The position numbers and the translations under genes are program-made. The notes below the pieces were generated by a model. That model did not search any database and was not told where the DNA came from. It saw only the letters and a list, made by a program, of their open reading frames with translations. From positions 141,594,876 to 141,658,875 of the forward strand of contig OX465281.1 in assembly GCA_949987705.1 (NCBI GenBank): a stretch of 64,000 nt of DNA. The letters are read 5' to 3'. Below are positions 20,145-31,300 of this stretch, one piece after another. The first letter of the stretch is position 1. Each line of letters opens with the position of its first letter. The DNA is from Thereva unica. Taxonomy: Eukaryota > Arthropoda > Insecta > Diptera > Therevidae.

Positions 20145-20561
20145 AGGCTGTATCAGATCCAACTTTTTGAGCAGCGGCAGAAGCAGAGGCAGAAGCAGAA
20201 TTCTGCCTGCTGAATCAGATTCACGTAAAGCAGCAGCAGCGGCAGACTTTTAATTTTTTATCAAGATATTTCAAAAATAACGAAAAATAACATTTTTTCT
20301 GAATCATTACTGTGTATATACATAAATAGATACAAAAAACCACCCTAAAAGATCCATTTGTCATTTAAAAACAACTTGCCAAGTAACAAATGTTTGAAAT
20401 GTCAAAAAATTCTGCTTTGCAAAGCAGCAAAATTAGGATTTGAGATGAGAAAGCAGCGGCAGAACTCTCTGCTGCTTTTCTTGTCACGTGACCCGCGTAA
20501 GCCAATAGAAACAATTCTCTGCCGACGGTTCTGCTTTTCTGCTTTGGATCTGATACAGCCT
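20145..20561. mobile_element. Harbinger-type MITE, 417 bp, TTA target site
   Basis: The terminal inverted repeat is AGGCTGTATCAGATCCAA, with CAGCAG/GCAGAAGCAG repeats just inside it. TTA flanks both sides (20142-20144 and 20562-20564). It is non-coding. It is a different family from the 19234 and 8087 MITEs. Confidence 0.9.
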
Positions 20562-21309
20562 TTAGGAGCCAGACTGGAGGTAGCCTCCCCCTTCACTGAA
20601 GCTGAAGGGCCTGCTCAAGTATTGTGGTCGGCTCGTTTAAGGCTGTGAGGTTTAAAGTAGCTGCATCATCCTCCGTTGGAGAAACACCCGTGGAGCAGGG
20701 TGCAGAGAGAAGCTGCTCCTCTACCTGCAGGGGAAGGGGGAGTATATTCTATCGCTGACGCTTTCTAATTTTAAGGATAGAGAACTCAGGGCATTGTGAT
20801 TTTGTAACACTGTTATAGACAGCGGTTCAATATCCGCCCGAACACGCTTCGTACTCCTTTTAATGTCATCTAATATCGGAAAAAGAGGAGCTAAGGCGTT
20901 AATAGTGCAGGTGGAAGTGGCGACATTATTGAGGATCGCCGAATGTATGTCGTCTATCGAGTCAAAGACCGTTGCAACCCGGGAAGAAAATTCGTGGGAT
21001 TTATTCATAAAGGTACCCGTGTTGGTCGCAACAGAAGCAAGGGTGGCGGTCAATGTATCGAGCCGGACATTGATCTACTGGACATCATCGGTTAACATCT
21101 GAAAATGTGGGATATTTCCAGAGAAAGAATTTAGACGTCCCATGACTTTCTCATGACCATCAAGAAAGACATCAGAGATGTCTTTCATAAGTCTTAGGAC
21201 ATGGCAGGGTTGAGTGTCAGAGCATTCAGTGGAAAAAGTAAGGTTGTCAAAAGTAATTTCCAAAACGAGAAAGCGAAATTAAACTGCAATAAATAGAATT
21301 GCCAAAACT

Positions 21310-22215
21310 GATAATAAAAATTTTTCAGTTTGAGGAATATCTGGAAACAGAGGAATTTGGAATGAAAGGAAATAGTGAAGTGCTAATATCAGAAGATGAC
21401 AAGAGGGCCAAAAATATTATGAAGCAAACAACAAAGGATATAGGTGGACGTTACGGAAATTGGAGCTGCCTGATAGTTTGCCATTAGCTAAGAAACGCCT
21501 TGAAAGCTTAGAGAATAAATTATTAAAAACGAACGGTTTAGCCAGCCTGTACGGACAAAAGATTAAGGAATACGTAAACAAAGCATATGCCAGAGAACTT
21601 GCTGATCATGAGTTAAAGGAAAAAGAAGAAAATGTATGGTACTTACCTCACTTTGGAGTCATAAATCCCAACAAGCCGAGAAAATTAAGACTAGTTTTTG
21701 ACGCCGCCGCTAAAACGATGGGAATATCACTGAATGACTTGCTTATGCCAGGGTCGGACATGGATGAGCCCTTGATAGCAGTATTATTCAAGTTTAGAGC
21801 TATAGGCGCTTGTGCCGACATTAAGGAAATGTTTCATCAGGTAAGAGTTAGAGCCGAAGACCAACAATTCCAAAGATTTTTATGGAGAGAGAACCCGGAG
21901 TCAATCTTAAAAGCATATGTTATGTCAGTTGTGATTTTCGGAGCTTCATGTTCACCAAGCTTAGCCCAATATGTAAAGAGCACAAACGCCGATGGGTTCA
22001 TAAATACAAATCCCCGCGCAGTAAATGAAATTAAAGCAAAACATTACGTCGATGACTACGTTGCCAGTTTCGAGACGAAAGAAGAAACCATAAAGATTTG
22101 CACGGAGGTAAAAGCCATACATGCTGCCGGTGGGTTCGAGTTGAGAGGGGTCCTATCGAATTCAACGGATTTAATGACAGAAATGAACAAAAAGGAGCAA
22201 AAGCAAAAAAATGAG
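21310..22215 (+). pseudogene. BEL/Pao pol fragment (RT)
   Basis: The plus strand encodes BEL/Pao RT: LPLAKKRLESLENKL, WYLPHFGVINPNKPRKLRLVFDAAA, LNDLLMPGSDM, CADIKEMFHQVRV, and the catalytic KHYVDDYVASF near 22045. The earlier part (FQFEEYLETEEFGMKGN) is in another frame, joined through a frameshift near 21450. The reading frame runs on to 22350, but similarity ends near 22200, just before the dispersed repeat. Only a slice of pol is present, with no LTRs. Confidence 0.88.
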
Positions 22216-22276
22216 TTTGTCGCGGCACGACGATTTCTCTTGTTTGATTTGTGGCTTCGAACAATAATAAAAAAAA

Positions 22277-23166
22277 CAGTGGGTGTGTGTACTTATGTAC
22301 GCGTATTAGAAGTTATACTTCTTTGGCGTGATTTTAAGACTAATTTTTAATTTGCATACAAATATTTTATTGGATTCTTTCTATTTTCGTGCGTTGGAAG
22401 GTGCAAGCATCATGATGCCGACACGCTCAAGGTTGTCGGTTATACCGTATTCTAATAATAACTAAAATCTCTTACTAGTGGGCTCATTAGGCCTAATTAC
22501 AATTATCTTAAAATGAGCTGAAGATGCCTAATGAAATTCTCTTAAGACTGGCTAATTTTCTACCAAAACGTAATGAATGTTAAGCTTTATATGCATCGCA
22601 ACCTGGATCAGCATTTATTTACCTGATAATACTACTGGTACTTCTAAGCCTCCCTTACCTTCTGATTGCGGAATTTAGCTTCTCCTCCACTTTAGCCAAT
22701 AGATCAAACGATCCTACCATTATAGTCTAAGACGTTCGTCCTTCTTAGCCGTGCCTTTAACTGTCGGTTACAGTGCAGCAGTTTGCTCTGCTAATCTCCA
22801 GCATTCTAAAAGGATATGGTCTGTGTTCTCTGTCACATTGAGACATTAAGGAATTCCAAGCATTGCGTAGACTCATCTTGCCGGTATGCTCTCGTAACTC
22901 ACCTCTGCATGCTCTTTCGTGAATCATCCCTCCACGTTTGCTATGAGCCTGTGGGTTCATCGACCTTGGGTAGATTCATTCTATTTTCTTTGCCACTACT
23001 GAAATAAACGTCACTTCTACATTCTGTTCACTTCCCTAGCTTCTTCTTCTAGTTGTTACTCAATGATATGTGATTGATATATGATACGAAGAGTTTCATA
23101 CTAAGGACATTAATGTATCGGGCAAATACAGCATCAACGCTTACAACGTTTGACCGACAACACTCC
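22277..23166 (+). repeat. Dispersed ~880-bp repeat, copy 1
   Basis: The segment from CAGTGGGTGTGTGTAC to ...CAACACTCC is repeated, with moderate divergence, at 51175-52044. Near its start is the small palindrome AGAAGTTATACTTCT. It has no convincing coding frame. Both copies start and stop at the same points, which suggests a transposable unit of unknown class. Confidence 0.75.
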
Positions 23167-23551
23167 TCCAAATGGATTTGCATTTCTTTCAATTATAATT
23201 TTAATGCAGGGGTAGTTTTACCCCCTTAGGGGTTGAAAATAATAAATTTTTGGCTATTGAACTTAATTTCAAGCAAAAAGTAAAAAAAAAATTTGCAAAT
23301 TTTTTTATGAAGTTGAAATTTATAATTGTAGGGGTAGTTTTAACCCCTTAAGGGTTGAAAATAAATTATTTTTGCCTAACAGAACACCCACAATCGAATT
23401 TGAGGCATAAACTTAAAAAAAATTTACATTTTTTGCTATTTATTTTTAGCCGATTTAGGGTGGTTTTAATTCAACCCTTTAGGATTACCCCTTATCACAA
23501 AGTTCACTTTGATTTAGTAGAAATCAACCACCTTCGCAAATAAATACTAAA
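23167..23551. repeat. Degenerate ~130-bp tandem repeat
   Basis: The motif GGGGTAGTTTTA-CCCC(T)TA-GGGTTGAAAATAA occurs near 23211 and 23332, with a weaker form near 23458. AT-rich spacers lie between them. No coding is seen. Confidence 0.6.
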
Positions 23552-24790
23552 ACTAGTTGGGATGTGGGTTTGACCCCTTCGGTCCACACGATTAACTTCC
23601 CAGTATGATGAACGAAGATGGAATAAACTGACTTCTTACAAAATAGTTATACGTTTAGCACCAGTGGAAAATTGGCTAGTATCAGAACTGATGACAAAGC
23701 AATCTCGAGAGAAGCTAGTTCAAATAACTATAATAGTAGAAAATCCACAACATTTTTCTAGAGTATTTCTTCCGTATTTCGTGGGTGTTCAAATTCGTAT
23801 TGAGCGGGCTGAAGCGCCATTGACAAACTGAGAAGCGAATGACTTCATTTGGAACTTCCAAAGCTTTCCGAAGATATTAGCAAAACTGTAACTGTTAAGT
23901 ACTTGTTAGACTTAACCAAAAAGAACAAATTTTACGGTAACTACTGGAAATCCCGGGATGAACCGCAATTTTCTGAAACTGTATCACGCGTAGAAAACAA
24001 TTCCCCGTCAAAAAGTGCTAATCCAAGGTTAGAAAAATTCGCGCTGTTTGTAAAGGGTAACGAAATTTTTGCACGATTTTGAAAGGTTGTCAGATTTTGA
24101 CAAAAGATGTTTTATTTGAAGGCTATCGTTGTGCAGAACCCAAAAAAGATCACTTCGTTTAGAACGGGTCTCATACCATTGAGTTTATTAGATATTAGCA
24201 AAACTTGTCAATTTAAGGTCTTTCCGACAATTAGCCGAAGTTTTTCTATTTAAAAAAAAGGCCCGACCGAATATTATGAAATTTTTTTTAGAGCATTTCT
24301 TCGTTAATATTTTTTTTCGGCACCTCAATGAAGTCGATATAGTTTTTAGTTTGGGCGGTATCGTGCAGGTACAAAAATCATAAACGTCGTTTAAACAAAA
24401 AAACGGTTCGAACGAATTTTATGAAAATCTTTTCAGTACACATTTTGGTTAATACGCTTCGAACGGCACATCAAGTAACTCAATATCTTCCGTGGTTCGG
24501 GCGATATCGTGCAGGTACAAAAATCACTTACGTCGCGTTATGAAAATCTTTTCAGATCATATTTCGGTTAATACGCTTCGAACTACACCTCAACGAAGTC
24601 GATATCAGTTTTGGTTCGCGCGTATCGTGCAGGAAAAAATGATCACATCCGTACGCACACACACACTCACACATACTTCCTCCCAATTTTTTGCTTAAAA
24701 TGCTCCTGGGACCTTGAAAGATGAAAATACGTTGAAATTTTCGATTTCGATTCTCGGACCGATTACAATAACTTCCTATACTGGGAAGTT
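23552..24790 (+). mobile_element. Satellite-bearing element, copy 2 (rearranged)
   Basis: It shares both ends with the copy at 6649: AACTAGTTGGGATGTGGGTT on the left and the ACTTCC-TATACTG-GGAAGT hairpin on the right. Only 24320-24635 carries the 146-bp-type units, and one of these has a ~60-bp deletion. The left half (23625-24240) is a different, unassigned sequence of about 600 bp. It has no convincing gene. Confidence 0.75.
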
Positions 24791-24934
24791 AAAAAGTGTA
24801 TTTCATTGCATTAGTTTTCATTATTATTGAAATAATCGGGAAAACCCCATAAAAAGGGGTGTTTTTAGTTCGGGTTAAGTTTTGTAAAAATAATTCTGGT
24901 TGAAATATTTTTAAAATAAATATTGAAAATAAGA

Positions 24935-25065
24935 ACCTTTTCAAAAATTCGGGACAATCCGGAACAAAAACCTGAATCCGGGACAAATATTGCTTCTAGA
25001 AAAATCCGGGACGCAAGATCGAAACCCGGGACTGTCCCGGCCAATCCGGGACATATGGTCACCTT
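24935..25065. mobile_element. hAT-like terminal fragment
   Basis: The right edge reads CCGGGACATATGGTCACCTTA, preceded by repeated CCGGGAC motifs (24970-25050). A terminus of the form TARGGTGACCATATGTCCCGG is common among hAT elements. No partner end was found, so this is a fragment. Confidence 0.5.
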
Positions 25066-25572
25066 ATTAATAGGAGCTTTATATGGCAGGCACTACGGCG
25101 ACGTGGACTGCCTGATAAAATAATAGAATTGATAAAGGCCCTAAATAACAATTCTAAATGCAGAGTTCTCCATAATGGAAAATTATCCGACAGCTTTAAA
25201 GTGAGCTCAGGAGTACGACACGGATGCCTACTTTAGCCTTTACTATTTCTTATAGTAATACATGACATCCTTGTCGGCGCTCTAGATAGTAGAACAGGCG
25301 GCATACAATGGGGTCTGCAAGATCGCCTTAAGGATCGCGGATGAAATCTGTTTGCTGGCCTACAGACATCAGGACATGAAAAACATGTTAAGCAATCTTG
25401 CCAAACAGGCCCTTGACTGGAATCCGCAAGGATCCCGTGGAGTCGGAAGACCTAGAAAAACGTGGAGTAGAACCCTACTAGCAGAAGCCGCAACAACTGG
25501 GAGATCGTGGTCGAAGGACTATTTCCGCCATATGTCCCACGAGGGATTAAAGGAGCGTGAAGAAGAAGAGGA
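25066..25572 (+). pseudogene. RTE non-LTR retrotransposon, copy 3 (internally deleted)
   Basis: Sequence matches copy 2 from its GRRGLPDKIIELIKAL region, then jumps from the MLSNLA block straight to AKQALDWNPQGSRGVGRP, a deletion of about 0.55 kb. It has stops and frameshifts (for example CLL-stop after GVRHG), and ends with the same GAGGGATTAAAGG plus GAAGAAGAAGAGG tail. It is older than copies 1 and 2. Confidence 0.9.
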
Positions 25573-26830
25573 AGTCAACCTTCGAAAAAATTGTGCAGTC
25601 CTGAAGATCCACGGAAAAATTCTGTATATGCGGGATCAGTTATCTATCCATCACAGTGACAGCATTAAGGCGACGGTAGTGTCCGTATGACTTCCAATCA
25701 TGTGAGTCCCGTTTAGGGACCAGATGAAGCGGAGATGAAGCGGGGGACGACGAATGTCGACAAATCCCCAGTTGGACCATATGGTCAAATTCTAACTTTG
25801 CCATCTTCAGCTTCTCATTTATTTTAAAATTCGTGCTTTTGTCAACTAAATGCCATTACTTGAAGTCAAGAGACAATTCGAACTTCGTTAAGAAGTCCGC
25901 CCCGATGATGGATTTTGTGGTGTCGGCTATTATAAAGTTGTAAACATATTGTCGGCGTAAGTCGAGCTGAAGTTCAAGCAACTTTGTGTCGACCGCATAC
26001 AGAAGGACGTTTGGGCTTCCGTTATGGGCCTAGAATGCCTTGGCGGAACAATTGAAACGTCCGAGCTCGAAAATCAGAAAATCCATCCGATTGTTGGTGT
26101 CACGGACGAATAAAGGATCTAAGCGGCCAGTTATATGCGCGCCGATTTCGTTTCCCTGTCATTTAGGTTTTTTAGGGGCAGTGATGGCTTTTTTTTCGCC
26201 GGCTTGGCCTAGCCACCACTGGCCCACTTACCGAGGACTGTCGAGGGCTGCCTTGTCGATTGGCTTCTCGCATTTCGCGGGCTTTTGGCCAGATTGGCTA
26301 ATCGGGCCGTCAGTTTAGTGATGGCGCTCTGCAGCGGCACCAATGTGGGCTCCGCGTTGCCCGGTGCTGCGCAGACGGCGGACGCGCATGAGGCGTGGAA
26401 ACACCTCCCATACTTTGTCCGCCGTGGCAGCCAACTCGGCTAGCGTTTGTTCAGCAGCGGTCGCCAATGTGACCTGCATGGCCTTTTTTGGAGGTTCCGG
26501 ATTAGGTCATCATTGACCGCCGACGACCCTCCTTTGAGAGAATGGAGAATCTCCAGTGCCGTACTTTCCTCGTATGAGGAGGTGGCATAATCTACGGTGC
26601 TAAGCCGCATTGCCGTTACCGCCTCTTCTGGCAATGCGGCCATAACGTTATGGACTTTTTATTTTTCAGATCTGCAGCCCGCCAGTTGAAACATAATTTT
26701 TGCCTGGTATGACCAGGCGGTGGACTGGTGTACCCAGAACTTCGGGATGTCTAATTTTGACACCGAAGCGACGTCGACTCCCGAAGGTTCGGGTTTTGGT
26801 CCCTCTACATTCAACCTTCCCAGGTTTTAG
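25573..26830 (-). pseudogene. Decayed Gypsy element related to G2 (RT start, protease, gag)
   Basis: On the minus strand 25573-25820 matches the G2 RT fingers at 12578-12830, with the same order of blocks. 25830-26110 matches its protease region ([30 protein letters not shown]), where the active-site triad is destroyed. 26440-26820 matches G2 gag (ALPEEAVTAMRLSTVDYATSSYEE). It has many stops and frameshifts. It is cut at the RTE copy 3 tail on one side and leads into AT-rich leader-like sequence on the other. Confidence 0.8.
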
Positions 26831-27336
26831 AATTGTTCTCGCTCCTTGACATTTAATTGTTTATCTAATCCGATAAGATTATGTAGTTCGAAAAACAAAA
26901 GCAATAGAAACTCCAATCAATATATAAAATTAAAGGTAAAAGAAAAATGGTACCAAAAAATCTATTATATGAAAAACTATGAAAATTATGTAATAAAAAA
27001 TATGGAATTGATAGAAATTAGAGCAAAATAATAATAAAAAAAAAATATTTTGGAAAAAAGCAACAAAAGAAAAAAAATCCTCTCTGTGATGTTGTTGGGT
27101 GATGTGTCTCCTCCTAATATTTTGGCGCTGCGGCCAGCGGTGTTGTTGATTGTCTTCCAATTAATTATTGTACTTCTCCTTCTCCTTCTCGTTCTAGATT
27201 GTTATCTGTGACCGTAAAAAAAGGCATATGTTTTTTGAAAAAAAAAAAAAAAAAAAAAAAACTCGAATTAAATCAATAACTGGACTTACAATCACATAGA
27301 ATTCACATCTGTGTTTATTATATTAGCACGTGATTT
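26831..27336. other. AT-rich stretch without a gene
   Basis: I see no gene. It probably includes the leader of the decayed Gypsy element to its left. There is a 24-base A-run near 27239-27262. A ~100-bp stretch here (CTAGATTGTTATCTGTGACCG ... AATTAAATCAATAACTG, 27194-27283) recurs at 33491-33556 on the other side of G3. Confidence 0.6.
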
Positions 27337-27340
27337 TAAT

Positions 27341-27943
27341 TGTAGTAATTAAATGTTAAAAGAAAAGTAAAATCCCAAAATTAATACGGCAACAGTGCCA
27401 AACACAAGAATTATGTACATATTAGAACCTCAAGTATTGGAAAAAAGACCTTGAAATAGTTTTATTTAAGCAGCCAGATATTTCCATGTAAAAGGGCGAT
27501 GTGTTGTTGTTGCCTTAAGTCATAAAATCCAAATTCGAGAAAAAGAACAAAGGAACAAAGGAAGACCGGCAACAACGAAGCAACGTTCTTAGGATCTGGT
27601 GATTTGAGTTGACCAATGGGATAATTAGTAGAGTCGGATGATGAAATCCCTATGTAGAGTAACGAAATCGTTTGTTATGTATCGATATATAACGCTTGAG
27701 AATTTGAAAAGATTTAGTTAGAGTCTTGTCGTGGATTTGACCGAGTGCGGACGCGTGAAGTATTATTATTGGAGTGTTATTATTATTGTTGAAGAATTAT
27801 TGTACGATTGGATTATTATTGTGGATAGTGCACGATCAAATAAAGAAAAATAAAGTGTGACTACTTGCCTTGTATTATTTTTGGCGATTATTACAATTAT
27901 TTTCAGAAGTGGATTTACTATTTTGCTCTTCCATATTACTATA
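27341..27943 (+). repeat. G3 5' LTR (603 bp)
   Basis: It starts TGTAGTAATTAAATG and ends CATATTACTATA. It contains AATAAAGAAAAATAAAG polyadenylation-like signals near 27840-27855 and TATATAACGC near 27686, a possible TATA box. Confidence 0.95.
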
Positions 27944-28375
27944 ATATTCTCAGAAGTGGGATTCGACTCAAATGTTGTGAGAACTTAAACATAATCTACT
28001 ACTGCAAAGAACCTGATTATCTGAATATTATTGGTGATTATCAGTGAAAATTTTTGAATAAAATTTGGTACCTTTAAGAGAATTAGATTAAAATTAACAG
28101 TGTTAAAGAAAATTTGCTTAAAATCAAAGAAAATTATTTGCATAAAATTTGATAGTATTTAAGAGAATTTGACCAAAATTATTTGACTAGCATTAGTAAA
28201 TATTAGTGAATATTTGTGTATCTTATTTGAACAAAATTTGGCAGTGTGGAATTTGATTAAGATCATCATACTAGAATTTGAATACAATTTGCAGTGTTAA
28301 ATTTAGAACTAACCGAACGAATTTTGAATTTAATTTCGAGTGACTTTAACGTTTTAACGTTGATCGGTATCCAAA
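27944..28375 (+). other. G3 leader
   Basis: These 432 non-coding bases between LTR and gag-pol ATG are AT-rich, with repeated GAATTTGA/AAAATTTG motifs. A primer-binding site is not obvious: the best TGG is in CAGAAGTGGGATTCGAC, 13 bases after the LTR, and a similar CAGAAGTGGATTTAC lies inside the LTR end. Confidence 0.6.
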
Positions 28376-31300
28376 ATGGAATCGGAAAAATATGAGAATT
28401 GGACCGCGCGTGCGTTGAGGCGCGAATTAAACAAACTAGACTTAAACACTCAAGGGAAAAAATGTGATTTAATAAAAAGATTAGAAACAGCGAAACAACA
28501 GGAGAATAGTTTTATTCCTTCGTCATCTGGAGAAGGAGCAGTTGGTTATGATAGCGGCTTCGAGAAGAATACGGAAAATATTGGTGAAAGAGGAGGTAAG
28601 ATCAATGAATTAAAATTATTAGAAAGAGAAAGGTATCTACTCATCAAAGAGAAAGAAATTTTGGAAAGAGAGCTGAGCTTGGAAAAGAAGAAAAATGAAC
28701 CAGCACCGGCCCACTTTAGTGATGAAAAAATACTATATATAAAGGAATTGGTTCCACATTTTAATGGTCGGGAAACGAATTTCGAGAATTGGAAGTTACA
28801 AATTAAAACAATACAAGAAACATATAATATTAGAAACGATTTAATGAAAGTATTTTTGATAAATAGCCTCGAGGATAGAGCATTAGCTTGGTTCAAATCT
28901 AGACCAGAAAACATGAAATTGAACCTGGACGGAATTTTAGAAAACTTGGAAGCATTATTTGGTGGCGTCTCTAACAAAATTAGCCAAAGACGAGAATTCG
29001 AAGCGCGGAAATGGAAATATAACGAGGATTTTCTGGATTATTTTTATAATAAATTAGAACTGGCAAACAGAGTAGGTATGCCAGATTTGGAAATCTTAGA
29101 ATATATGGTTGATGGTATAACTGATCCCCATATTAGGAATCAGGCCAAAATGGAAAGATTCAAAACAATCAAAGAATTTGTTGAGGTTATGAGCTCTCTT
29201 ACCATTAGAACACCCTGTACGATAATTGGACGCGATAAAAGAAGAGAGCCGATACATCTACCGACAGTAAAAGGAAAAGGAAGAGAACCACCCCAAGGAG
29301 AAAAGAAAGATACAAAATGTTTCAACTGTGGCAAAAGAGGACATTGGGCACCAGAATGCAAAGCAAGTAAACGTGAATGGGGCACATGTTTTAAATGTGG
29401 CAAAGAGGGCCATAAGGCAGAATATTGCCCGGGAAAACCAAGCCAGCCACCAGTCAACAGATTGGAACCAGATTATAGACTTTGGGTGAAGTTTTTAGAT
29501 TATCAAATTGGTTTGCCAGCAATATTAGATTCAGGAGCACCAGTCTCGTTGATTAAGGAATCATTAGCACATTCATTTGTAATAACTCCATTTAAGAAGG
29601 CGATTGGATTAATGGGACTCAATAGTTCACCTTTAAGCATTATTGGAGAGGTAAAAGGAACTTGGATAGAAGTGAACAAACAAAGACTTCATCAGGATTT
29701 TGTGGTTGTCGCTAATCATACAATGAGAGATGCAGTAATATTAGGACGCGACTTCATCAATCAACCGAGCATCCAAGTGCTATTCAAGGCAGGCAAGGCA
29801 TTAATTGGAAATGCAAAAGCAACATTATTTGATTTACTATTGGATGAAAATACCGGAAATTCTAGTGAAGAAGACAACATCAAAGAGGAATTTGGCGAAA
29901 CAAACTTTGACATTATTGGGAACACACAACAATTAGGATTATTAGATATTAATTTAGAGATAAGTACCAATCACTTGAATAAAATTTATCATTTGTTTGA
30001 AGCTTACAACAATTCTTTATTTAATAGTAGAGTAGAAAAATTTTTGGATTTCAGAATGGACATAAAATTAAAGAAGGATGAAGTTTTCTCTTACAAACCG
30101 AGACGATTATCATATTATGAAAAAAGTCAATTACAAGAAATAATTAATGACTTGTTAGGAAAGGGAATTATTCGTTCAAGCGAGTCACCTTATTGTAGCC
30201 CTATAGTTTTAGTAAAGAAAAAGACAGGTGATATTAGAATGTGCATAGATTATAGGCATTTGAATAAATTAACTATAAAAGAACATTTCCCTATCCCTAT
30301 AATAGAGGATTATTTACAGTTATTAGAAGGTAAAAAGTACTTCACAAGTTTGGATTTGAAGAGTGCATTTTACAATGTTACGGTCGGGGAAGATTCAGTT
30401 AAATACACATCATTTGTTACACCATTTGGACAGTACGAGTTTTTGAAAATGCCATTTGGATTAGTTAATGCACCTTCAGTATTCCAAAGGTATATTAGTA
30501 AAGTGTTTAAGAAACAATTGGAAGAAGGTCGAGTCCTAATATATTTTGACGATATATTCTTCGGTAACGAAACTTTAGAGGAACATATAGAATTATTGGG
30601 CGAGGTATTAGAAATATTAGCAAAGAATAAATTAGAAATTAGACTAGACAAATGCCATATAGCAAAAACCAAGACAGATTACTTGGGGTACGAAATTAGT
30701 GCAGATGGTATAAAACCGAATAAAAATAATTTGAAATCTATTTCAGATTTTCCCATTCCTAAAAATGTTAGAGAAGTTCAAAGCTTTATTGGAATGTGTT
30801 CGTATTTTAGAAAATTTATAAAAGATTTTTCATTAATAGCTAAACCTCTATACGATTTGACTAAGAAGGATAAGACCTTCATATTTGATGAGAGTTGCTT
30901 CAAAAGTTTTGAGACTTTAAAAACGAAGTTATTAGAACGACCTTTGTTGGCGATTTACTCGCCAAAAGATGAAACGGAGTTGCATTGTGATGCAAGTTCG
31001 TTAGGATTTGGAGCAATTCTACTTCAAAAGAAATCAGATGGGAAATTACATCCCATATTTTACTTTAGTAAAAGGACGAGTCCAGCAGAAACTAAATATC
31101 ATAGCTTTGAATTAGAAACATTGGCTATAATATATGCTTTACAGCGATTTCGAATATATTTGTATGGAATACATTTTAAAATTATGACAGATTGTAATTC
31201 CTTAACATTAACTTTGAATAAAAAGGATATTAATCCCCGAATAGCCAGATGGGCATTAGAATTAGAGAATTATGACTATGAAATCGTTCATAGAGATTCG

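Larger units (their letters stand above)
19071..21263 (-). pseudogene. Jockey-like ORF1 protein, interrupted by two MITEs
   Basis: The ATG at 21263 starts a frame (MEITFDNLTFSTECSD) with a long helical, probably coiled-coil region, then an ORF1-type RNA-binding region: AVPRPRSIFISRFSPETT, then AINPATVSCRKINN and PVASFVVTAP. An in-frame TAG lies near 21077. MITEs at 19234-19831 and 20145-20561 split it. The order ORF1 then endonuclease (18819-19070) fits a Jockey-type element. It is the oldest layer of the stack, hosting G1 and everything in G1. Confidence 0.75.
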
